From Entrophospora sp. SA101 (taxonomy: Eukaryota; Glomeromycota; Glomeromycetes; Entrophosporales; Entrophosporaceae), in the NCBI GenBank assembly GCA_958430865.1, contig CAUDNR010000662.1, positions 1 through 14,240 on the forward strand: a stretch of DNA of 14,240 nt, given 5' to 3'. Shown here one piece after another: positions 7,517-14,240 of the stretch; positions within the stretch are counted from its first letter, which is position 1, and each line of letters begins with the position of its first letter. Both the position numbers and the translations under genes were made by a program. The notes below the pieces were generated by a model. It saw nothing but the letters and a program-made list of their open reading frames with translations, did not search any database and was not told the origin of the DNA.

Positions 7517-8230
7517 GACATAGGGTGAACTAATACTTTGTTAATTTAATTTTGCTATTAAACAAGAATATCATTGAATAATATTACTACATACCTTTCA
7601 CCTAAAACTAATATAAACCCAGAAATCCCAACCTCTGGTGTCACTAATGTCTATGAATATGGCTCTTACCTCACTTAAATTCTGTTATGCCTTGATACAA
7701 TCCTTGATTTTTATGGTGAACATTATTGGTGTCATTTGTAATGGAAATCTTTTTATCAATAAGCAGAGATGCTCCATGCAAGAGAATAACAAATGGTAAT
7801 GGTTACAATACAGCTGTTACATTCGGCAATGATAAATTATTATCAACATCATGCAGGCATGCTCCAGATTCTGTAAAAGAATTTCACTGAGAACTTTATA
7901 GACATTGAAAGATGGTGAACATTGACAAGGCCCTACACTCCCTCAGTCTGCTCTTTGTGTGATGGGTGGTTGATAAGTCAGAGTCTGCAAATTGGTCTGA
8001 CTGATACATTGGAATCGGGATGTTAATGCTGACTGTAACATAAGGAACATTTTTTTGCACACAAGCACTTATGGAGAGAGACCTGATCTGTTTATAAAGG
8101 GGACTTACTGATCTTTCTGCTGCCATTTTAATTGTGGCGGGAGATCTCTAGCTGATGGAAGCAGCATGAAGCCGCAATTAGCTTTAGAGGGATTTGGATC
8201 TTCCTGATTTGGCATAATAAGGTTTACTTG
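7517..8230. other. Unassigned degenerate sequence with coding-like patches
   Basis: This interval is less AT-rich than its surroundings and has open patches on both strands, but no gene can be assembled. On the + strand 7756-7887 is open and contains RDAPCKRITNGNGYNTAVTF and STSCRHAPDSVKEF. On the - strand 8126-7896 is open from an ATG (MAAERS, directly followed by a GTAAGT donor-like word) and includes VQKNVPYVTVSINIPIPMYQ. Neither is recognised. Old transposon coding sequence is the most likely source. Confidence 0.35.
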
Positions 8231-8380
8231 CCCTATAAAAAATTTGGCACGGAAATGTATGGGAAAATGCATGGAATTTGTATGGAAAAATGCGAATTTC
8301 AGGTAAAATTCCGTGCGGTTTTCCGTACATTTTCCCATACATTTTCCCATACATTTCGGTGCCAATTTTTTATAGGGTTG
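8228..8380. mobile_element. 147-bp hairpin MITE (8231-8377) with TTG target duplication
   Basis: The element starts CCCTATAAAA and ends TTTTATAGGG. The outer ~44 bases of the two arms are inverted repeats with one single-base gap and two mismatches, and weaker pairing continues into the interior, so almost the whole element can fold on itself. Both arms carry the words AATGTATGGGAAAATG and GGCAC. It is flanked by TTG on each side (8228-8230 and 8378-8380), a possible 3-bp target duplication. There is no coding capacity. Three-base duplications are made by PIF/Harbinger- and CACTA-type transposases, but the end sequence does not settle which. Confidence 0.75.
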
Positions 8381-8727
8381 TTAATTCACCAATATTAACT
8401 AATAGTGAAGTAAATTAATGAATAGAATATTTATTATTATAATTATTAAAGGTAATATTTGCCCATAACTTTTACTTCCGGCAATCATAAAAACCCACGT
8501 ATTTGTTTTTAATTTTAATGGTCATTCATTGTTTGTAAAATTGACCAATTTTTGGTTTGTGGCGCAGCAAGTTGATGTTCAAAAATTCCTCCATAATTAC
8601 CATATTAACTTTAATTTTCATATAAGACAATGGCTGACAGCCACTCTAACCAAATTTTGACCCTGAAATTTCTTTTTGAAATTATTATTATTATTATCAA
8701 CTTATTTCTCTCAAGTTTCGAATTAAA
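8381..8727 (+). promoter_or_regulatory. Upstream region of the glutamine-synthetase-like gene, with CCAAT box
   Basis: No gene is seen. The stretch contains a CCAAT at 8545-8549 within the palindrome CCAATTTTTGG (8545-8555), about 180 bp before the ATG. A TTATTATTATTATTA run at 8682-8696 and a CT-rich leader (8701-8716) follow directly before the start. CCAAT boxes are common fungal promoter elements; its use here is inference. Confidence 0.35.
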
Positions 8728-9266
8728 ATGACTTACACTAAAGATAAAATCAAAGAAATTGAACAACTATTAGAAAATGATGAACGCGTTAAAGTCGCTG
8801 GTATTTTTATCCTAGTTTTATATATAGATCTAGTTGATCATTTCTAAAAAAAAATTTAATTTCAGGCGTTGATGTTGATGGAATTCTTCGTGGCAAAATT
8901 CTTACAAAAAATAAATTTTTGTCAACTTTAGATGATGGATTTGGTAGGTGAATTTTTAAAACGTTACTTGATTTTAGTTTAGTTTATTTAATTCTTTTTT
9001 ATATTTGTTGTATAGGTTTTTGTAGTGTGATTTTTGGTTGGGATATGCATGATCGAGCTTATTCTGAAGAACTTTCTATATCAAATTCAAATAATGGTTA
9101 TTATTGATGATAAAATTCTATTTTTCATTTGGTTAATTGGTGGAAATAAAAATAATGCCTTTCTTAAACATTTTTCTCCCTCATGCTACATATTTGTTTA
9201 TGCTTAAAAGGTTATGGAGATATTTTGGCAAAGGTAAATTAAATCTAAACATTATATTTAGTATAT

Positions 9267-9305
<39 letters not shown>

Positions 9306-10966
9306 TTTTCAGGTTGATTTATCAACTTTTCGTCGCATACCATGGGAAAACAATATCGCTTTTTTTCTACTGTCTTATTATGATCCTGTGACAAAGAAAC
9401 CACTTTATGTTTGTCCACGTAGTTTACTAAATAAATTTATCAAAGAATATGAGTATTTAGGTAAATAAAATTAATTAATATTTAACCAAAAAGTGATTCT
9501 AAATGCTTTCTTAAGATTATTTTTTTCACGTTGGAATTCCTTTTTTTCTTTTAATTTATAGGATTACAACCAATGTGTGGTGCAGAATTTGAATTTTTTA
9601 ATTTTAAAGGTAATTTTGAAGTTGAAATTTCAAATTCAGTAATAAAGCGATCATATATATGTGTATTTATGCTCTGATATTGTCATTATAGAGGATCCTA
9701 ATTCATTAGCAAAAAAAAATTATGTCTCACCAACTCCATTAACTCAAGGAATGTTTGGTTATTGTAAGTGAATATTGATTTAACTTAAAAACTTCAATGG
9801 TTTTGTTTTCAAACAATAATTATATTAAATTTTTTTTGGGGGTTTTTTTTTGAATAGCATTATTACGCCCAACTTCAAATCAAAGTTATTTTTATGATAT
9901 ATTTGATGAACTTAAAGCTTTTGGCGTATCTTTAGAAGGATTACACACAGAAACAGGTTATTAATTTTTTTCTAAAAAAATAAATAATAAAACATGATTG
10001 GAACTTAGATAATTATAATAAAATTATTGTATAAATAGGGCCTGGTGTTTATGAAGCAGCAATTTCATATTCAACAGCTATGAATATGGCAGATTCAGCT
10101 ACTCTTTTTAAATCAGCAACAAAACAAATTGGTATCTTAAAATATGGAATTATGCCATGTTTTATGGCTAAACCATATGACAATTTACCTGGTTGTTCAG
10201 GCCATTTGCATTTTTCACTTTTAAATATTGAAACAAGTAAAAATGTTTTTGCTAAAAGTTTTGGTTCTAGTGACTGTGAACAAAATCAGGAAAGCCAAGA
10301 ATTAAAATGGCAAGATGCCAAAGAAATGAGTGATGAAATGAAATATTTTTTAGCAGGTGTATTGATTGGTCTACCAAGTATTATGCCAATGTTGGCACCT
10401 ACTATTAACAGGTATTATATATATAGTAATATGTTTTATATTATTTAAAAATTTATTAAATTACACACACATATATGTACACATATAGCTATAAACGATT
10501 AGTAGAAAATTATTGGGCACCGATTAATGTTTCATGGGGTTTAGAAAATAGAACAGCTGCAGTTAGAGTGATCACCCCACCAATTTCTTCACCATCATCT
10601 ACACGCATTGAATTGAGAGTACCAGGAGCTGATATTAATCCATATTTTGCAATTGCTGCAACATTGGCATGTGGCTTGTATGGAATTAAAAATAAGCTTC
10701 CAATACCTATTCCACCTGAATCTGATCTTTCAACCACTAATAAAGTAGATGGTAAAGCAGTAGATGGTGAAATATTGAGATCAAGAAAATTGGCAAGAAG
10801 TTTAAAAGAGGCAACAGATAAAATGATGGAAAAAAATTCTATTGCTAGAAAAGTTTTAGGTGATGAGTTTGTGGATCATTTTGGTAAAACTAGATTACAT
10901 GAATGGAGATTATGGGAAAATAGTGTTACTAATTGGGAAACTAAAAGATATTTTGAACTTGTTTAA
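8728..10966 (+). CDS. Type I glutamine-synthetase-like protein (GlnA/lengsin class), 10 exons
   Basis: Members ligate glutamate, or a gamma-glutamyl product, to ammonia or an amine using ATP. The substrate of this fungal branch is not evident from sequence. Exons: 8728-8800, 8866-8943, 9016-9096, 9211-9233, 9313-9460, 9562-9609, 9692-9763, 9858-9956, 10039-10411, 10489-10966. They join in frame to 490 aa. Seen in order: N-terminal beta-grasp half with DVDGILRGK (27-35) and FGWDMHDRAY, TFRRIPWE, metal-binding GAEFEF (141-146), GLHTETGPGVYEAA (202-215), ATP-site MAKPYDNLPGCSGHLHFSL (250-268, His 263 and 265), NSYKRLVENYWAP (331-343), substrate Arg region ENRTAAVRV (351-359) and RIELRVPGADINPY (371-384). 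The catalytic framework looks complete. The NLYDLP adenylylation loop of bacterial GSI-beta is absent. Exon 4 is only 23 nt. This is not the main eukaryotic GSII, which is shorter (~350-370 aa). Confidence 0.93.
9265..9308 (+). repeat. (ATTT)11 microsatellite at an intron end
   Basis: Eleven perfect ATTT units run up to the acceptor TTTTCAG at 9306-9312 in the glutamine-synthetase-like gene. They form, in effect, the polypyrimidine-rich end of intron 4. Confidence 0.9.
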
Positions 10967-11202
10967 AAAATATTAAAAAAATATTATTATATTGAAAATA
11001 AAGAACATTGTTAATTGTAATTTGGGGCATGCTGCAACAAAATCAGACAAAGTGAACATTGGTATTACCAAGAATTTCAGGGATCAAAAATTTAGTTATT
11101 ATCATCACAATTAGTTTTATAATGTCCCATTTGTTAAGTGATATGTAGAACTATCCCTATATAAAAATAGTTAATATGAAGCTAATTTACATTATGTCTA
11201 CC
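10967..11202 (+). terminator. 3' region of the GS-like gene with AATAAA, then spacer
   Basis: AATAAA is at 10997-11002, 31 bases after the stop codon, and is the likely poly(A) signal. The remaining ~200 bases up to the first duplicated unit hold no gene. A TATAAAAATA word at 11159-11168 lies about 35 bases upstream of the ATG of the left duplicate's ORF and could be a relic promoter element. Confidence 0.5.
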
Positions 11203-11462
11203 ATGGAATCCAAGAATTAAAGCACCATTAGAAGTATTTTGAAGAAAGAACAAGGTGAAAAAATTGCTCCTTACATTTTCAAAATAAATGATGCTCAGGC
11301 ACTTGAAGCTTATCTAAGAAAAGAAAAGATTACCTATGAAATTTACCAAGAAGAAAGAAAAATAATAAATGTTAGAAAAAGAAAGCAGAAAGAAGATATG
11401 CTGTTATCCAACAAAAAGTGGAAACCCTTAGAAGGAAAATAATCTCATTGTTACAATATTAA
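11203..11462 (+). pseudogene. Dead copy of the small charged ORF in the left duplicate
   Basis: The ATG at 11203 corresponds to the start of the intact right-copy ORF, but codon 6, TAC in the other copy, is TAA here. The frame then continues (IRSILKKEQGEKIAPYIFKI...) until about 11375, where an extra base relative to the right copy shifts the frame and the reading ends at 11440-11442. In the alternative frame the end reads QQKVETLRRKIISLLQY up to the stop at 11460-11462, matching the right copy's C-terminus. So one nonsense change and one frameshift separate it from its sister. An inner ATG-less open part (from 11221) exists but has no good start. Confidence 0.65.
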
Positions 11463-11794
11463 TTTAATTTAAATTTTTTTTACTATATACAAGAAAGAAA
11501 CTTTCTCTTTTATGCAAATGAGATAAATAATTCTGCCTTGTTGTAAAAGAATCACCAATCCATTTTGTAACAATCCCTAGATTTTTTTGGAGATTCAACC
11601 AGTCCCTAAATTCTATTACCATATTCATAATGTGGAGAAATTCATTTTTGTTCCACTGGATGAACATGGATAATATTATTTGGGGAATTTGGCATTTATT
11701 TTATTTTATATTTATTTAAGAAGTTATCTTTCAATTATGGATTGTACTTTTCAGGAAGTTTATAAGCTTACCCACAAATATAGATATTAGATTC
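11203..11794 (+). repeat. Left copy of a ~592-bp direct duplication
   Basis: This copy pairs with 11962-12552 in the same orientation, offset by 759 bp. Similarity starts at the ATG of the small ORF (weaker similarity may reach ~20 bp further upstream) and stops sharply after TAGATTC at 11794. A block of 149 bp (11226-11374) is identical to 11985-12133. The next ~56 bp is poorly conserved with indels, and the final ~360 bp differs at roughly ten positions. No terminal inverted repeats or target duplication are seen. Confidence 0.92.
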
Positions 11795-11961
11795 ATTCAT
11801 TTTTTATTTATTTATTTATATATTCCTAACAATTTTAAATTAATATTTAAAGATATAAAGTTAATTCAACTTTAACTTTTGTAATTTTACAACAATTAAA
11901 TTACTTGTTGATTAAAAATTGTTCAATAATTGTAATAAATTATCTGAACATTTACACATTT
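11795..11961. other. Spacer between the two duplicated units
   Basis: These 167 bp of AT-rich DNA (TTTATTTATTTATATATTCC-type) are not shared with the flanks of the other unit. No feature is seen. Confidence 0.6.
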
Positions 11962-12219
11962 ATGGAACCCAAGAATTACAGCAACATTAGAAGTATTTTG
12001 AAGAAAGAACAAGGTGAAAAAATTGCTCCTTACATTTTCAAAATAAATGATGCTCAGGCACTTGAAGCTTATCTAAGAAAAGAAAAGATTACCTATGAAA
12101 TTTACCAAGAAGAAAGAAAAATAATAAATGTTAAAAAAGAAAGCAGAATGAAAATGTTAATTACCCAACAAAAAGCAAAAATTCTTAGAAGGAAAATAAT
12201 CACATTGTTACAATATTAA
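11962..12219 (+). CDS. Hypothetical 85-aa charged protein (right duplicate)
   Basis: The ORF starts at ATG 11962 (MEPKNYSNIRSILKKEQGEK), chosen because it is where similarity to the left copy begins. An upstream in-frame extension to 11905 lacks similarity. The protein is small, rich in Lys/Glu/Ile, and probably helical: a SILKKEQGEKIAPYIF segment, then NDAQALEAYLRKEKITYEIY, then a basic tail ending LRRKIITLLQY. There is no signal peptide, membrane segment or recognised domain. The section 12134-12189 is the part most different from the left copy. It could be a genuine small gene or a fragment of a longer repeat-borne protein; I cannot name a family. Confidence 0.45.
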   Translation: MEPKNYSNIRSILKKEQGEKIAPYIFKINDAQALEAYLRKEKITYEIYQEERKIINVKKESRMKMLITQQKAKILRRKIITLLQY

Positions 12220-12552
12220 TTTAATTTAATTTTTTTTTACTATATACAAGAAAGAAACTTTCTCTTTTATGCAAATGAGGTATATAATTCTGCCTTGTTG
12301 TAAAAGAATCACCAGTCCATTTTGTAACAATCCCTAGATTTTTTTGGAGATTCAACTAGTCCCTAAATTCTATTACCATATTCATAATGTGGAGAAATTC
12401 ATTTTCGTTCCACTGGATGAACATGGATAAATATTATTTGGGGAATTTGCCATTTATTTTATTTTATATTTATTTAAGAAGTCATCTTTCAATTATGGAT
12501 TGTACTTTTCAGGAAGTTTATAAGCTTACCCACAAATATAGATATTAGATTC
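11962..12552 (+). repeat. Right copy of the ~592-bp direct duplication
   Basis: Sister of 11203-11794. It ends at the same TAGATTC word (12546-12552), only 66 bp before the last exon of the broken minus-strand P-loop gene. Both copies carry a small AGAAAG/CTTTCT hairpin after the ORF (about 12250-12265 here). This may be the boundary at which the neighbouring gene lost its 3' part. Confidence 0.9.
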
Positions 12553-12617
12553 TTTAAAAGCAAAAAGGTTAAGCATATCATATATTAAACAATGGTAATA
12601 AAAACAATTTATCTTAC

Positions 12618-13640
12618 TTCATCATATAACAAGTCTTCAGATTTTTTTTCTAATCCCATCTCACAGAATACTTGAATCATTGACCTCAGCCAAGAAAATG
12701 CCACAGTATGAGCTTCATCTATATTCTTCATATTCACTAGCTCTTGGTGCATGATATTGCTTTTTGGTGTAGCAGGTGGATGCCCAGTTGAAGTTTTTGA
12801 ATGAAAACACACGTATATTAATGGGTGAGATTTAGCAAGCTGGCAAACAGCCCTAGTTTTTCCATAACCAGATGATTGAATGACTGGCAGATAATTAAAA
12901 TAGCCTTCTGAATTAGTAATTACATTCAATTGTTCTTTCAGTTCACGTATGAAATCATCATTGTCTTTATAATCAATGCTGAAAACTCTGCTTAATTCTA
13001 ATGAAAGTAATAAATTAGTGTTAATGGGTAATAACAAATGCTTTAAAATTATACAAAAAAGACTAGCATCTGGTTACAAGCCTTTGGTTGTGAAAAGAGG
13101 TTCCCAACTCATACTTTCAATTCCTGTAAAGAAAAACAACAATAGTGGAAGAAGTAGTGTAGGTATGAAAACATAAGAATTATCAAAAGTTGCTTACCTT
13201 CCCCTAAAATAGATTGATTGATAGAAGCAGCAGAAAGAAAAAACTGCAAATTAGTTAAAGTTGTAAATGGTATATCAAACAAATAAATAAAACAAATGTA
13301 ATGAACAAAAAATAATTTTTTGTCTATTTTTTTTACACAATTTGTTCGTTACCTTCCCTCCACCGAATTCTCTTAACGCCTTTCCCCATTCCTCCACTTG
13401 CCTCTTCCAATCGTCCTTGTCCCTCTTCAACTCCTCTTTTTCTTTGATCAAACTCTTTATTCGTCCTTCCCACCTCTCCTTCTGTTCTTTGTTCTTATAT
13501 TCTTCGTTGTCCAACTTCTCCTCCAACTCATTCAACTTCACCTTCCACTCTACCTCCCAATCGTTCAACTTATTATCCACCTTCAATAACATCTCCTTTG
13601 CGTCTTTTAATTCGTTTTTAATTTTTTCGTATGTTGCCAT
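12618..13640 (-). pseudogene. Broken coiled-coil/P-loop NTPase-like gene (Rhizophagus-type family)
   Basis: Minus-strand model: exon 1 13640-13353 (96 codons from ATG), intron 13352-13244, exon 2 13243-13198 (46 nt), intron 13197-13124, exon 3 13123-12618. All junctions are GT..AG and keep frame. Exon 1 encodes a Lys/Glu-rich coiled coil ending WGKALREFGGGK. Exon 2 gives FFLSAASINQSILGEG. Exon 3 reads IESMSWEPLFTTKGL, then an in-frame TAA (13074-13076, codon 128), then continues unbroken for 152 codons: PDASLFCIILKHLLLPINTN, LELSRVFSIDYKDNDDFIRE, the Walker-A-like SSGYGKTR (Lys 200), HPLIYVCFHSKTSTG. Exon 3 ends at GAA|GTAAGA, a strong donor, but no following exon exists before the duplicated repeat at 12552. 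Both a nonsense break and a missing 3' end argue for a pseudogene. A SSG.GKTR P-loop occurs in Crinkler-related proteins as I recall; the function is unknown. Confidence 0.72.
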
Positions 13641-13933
13641 TTTTTAAAATTAAAAATTTAATTAATTTTTTCAAAAAAAATTTTTTAGATCGTAATTGTT
13701 ATAATTTATGCATAATGATAAATTAATGGGCACATGACTTGGAATTATTTTACAAATGGCAAAAAGAAAAAATTATTTTTATTTTAATATATACAACTAA
13801 TAATAGAAAATACATAAATAATTTATAAAAATGTTAAAGAATTGTCAGAGTGCTTGCATGGGAGGAAAATACTTGGACACAAAGCCATTTGTAAGTAAAG
13901 TATTACCTATTCTTTGGGGGCACTGACAAAAAT
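13641..13933. promoter_or_regulatory. Intergenic region upstream of the broken P-loop gene
   Basis: No gene is seen. Directly upstream of the ATG at 13640 lies AT-only DNA with the A-tract/T-tract block AAAAAAAATTTTTTAGATCG (13673-13692). It is shared in part with the region upstream of the other minus-strand family relic (1295-1326). The part near 13840-13920 is the 3' flank of the helix-turn-helix gene. Confidence 0.35.
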
Positions 13934-14240
13934 TCAACTTTCACTATTACTACTACTATTATTATTGATAATATTATCACTGATATTTATATCCTCATTG
14001 TTTTTATTATCTTCTTCGACTTCATTCTTCATCTCTTTCTTCTTTTCCTTTTCAACCCATTGCTGAATTGCTTCTATTGTTTTCTTTCTGGGATTGGTTT
14101 TTTGTTGGTAGAAGTTTTTTATTGTAGAAGCAGCAATTTCCTTTCCCTTTTCAAGTAATTCACGAATTTCAATAGCCATTTCATTAAATGAAAAATTGGG
14201 ATTCAACCCAGTCTTTTTGTCAAATAATTGTTTGAAAACC
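13934..14240 (-). CDS. Cro/C1-like helix-turn-helix protein, 3' part (5' end outside window)
   Basis: The minus-strand frame is open from the window edge (14239) to the stop at 13934-13936, about 101 codons. There is no ATG before FKQLFDKKTGLNPNFSFNEM, so the start, or an upstream exon, lies beyond the window. The segment from FNEMAIEIRELLEKGKEIAA through STIKNFYQQKTNPRKKTIEA to IQQWVEKE has the shape of a lambda-repressor-type HTH: helix 1-2 MAIEIRELL, recognition helix ASTIKNFY, then the P.KKT...I..W helix. Similar small HTH domains, with the STI..FY..KT.P..KT pattern, are common in Rhizophagus as I recall. The C-terminal ~45 residues are a Lys/Glu then Asn/Asp/Ser-rich low-complexity tail. 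A role as nuclear DNA-binding protein is likely; the target is unknown. Confidence 0.6.
   Translation of the reverse strand, partial: VFKQLFDKKTGLNPNFSFNEMAIEIRELLEKGKEIAASTIKNFYQQKTNPRKKTIEAIQQWVEKEKKKEMKNEVEEDNKNNEDINISDNIINNNSSSNSES

Noticed and set aside
8105..8365. Minus-strand ORF with a repetitive start (CMGKCMGKC)
   Set aside because: Its N-terminal half is the hairpin MITE; the apparent repeats are the MITE's own ATGTATGGGAAA words.
9137..9391. + strand ORF with an FIYLFIYLF run
   Set aside because: It is produced by the (ATTT)11 intron microsatellite and out-of-frame exon 5 sequence.
10080..10448. Separate gene starting at ATG 10080
   Set aside because: It is the body of exon 9 of the GS-like gene read past its donor at 10412.
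10510..10737. Minus-strand ORF of 75 codons
   Set aside because: It is antisense to exon 10 of the GS-like gene, whose + strand motifs are unmistakable.
13342..13647. Two + strand ORFs rich in Ser/Phe/Leu
   Set aside because: They are antisense to the Lys/Glu-rich coiled-coil exon, which yields Phe/Ser/Leu-rich mirror frames.

Overview
The window reads as nuclear DNA of a very AT-rich, intron-dense early-diverging fungus. The closest match I can argue is an arbuscular mycorrhizal fungus such as Rhizophagus (Glomeromycotina). The reasons are: two housekeeping genes split by many short GT..AG introns, a bidirectional intergenic promoter, AATAAA signals just after stop codons, abundant decayed transposon-like sequence, and fragments that resemble expanded gene families I remember from Rhizophagus (kinase-like/Crinkler-type proteins, coiled-coil P-loop proteins, and Cro/C1-type helix-turn-helix proteins). 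The species call is inference; no database was searched.

Layout. 1-535 is low-complexity AT-rich DNA. 536-1290 holds two relics of what looks like one kinase-type family, lying in opposite orientations: a C-terminal piece on the + strand and an N-terminal piece on the - strand. 1478-3843 is a complete 11-exon gene for the tRNA(guanine-37-N1)-methyltransferase Trm5 (458 aa). 3844-8727 is a gene-free accessory stretch. It contains a decayed ~139-bp duplication, a 1182-bp pogo/Tigger-like element with TA target duplication that carries a 65-bp minisatellite, a decayed coding relic with TnpB/Fanzor-like features, a small foldback built of GCCRAAAC modules, about 700 bp of unassigned degenerate sequence, and a 147-bp hairpin MITE with a TTG target duplication. 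8728-10966 is a complete 10-exon gene for a type I glutamine-synthetase-like protein (490 aa).

10967-12608 is dominated by a ~592-bp direct duplication (11203-11794 and 11962-12552). Each copy carries a short charged ORF, dead in the left copy and intact in the right one. 12618-13640 on the - strand is a three-exon coiled-coil/P-loop gene, broken by an in-frame stop. Its last visible exon ends in a perfect splice donor with no downstream exon before the duplicated unit begins. 13934-14240 on the - strand is the 3' part of a gene for a Cro/C1-like helix-turn-helix protein that continues past the window edge.

The two intact housekeeping genes are unrelated in function (tRNA modification; glutamate-amine ligase chemistry). 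They look like conserved islands in a fast-rearranging accessory background. No operon or defence locus in the prokaryotic sense is present. All exon models were built by hand from splice consensus and protein continuity. They close in frame, but no transcript data were available.
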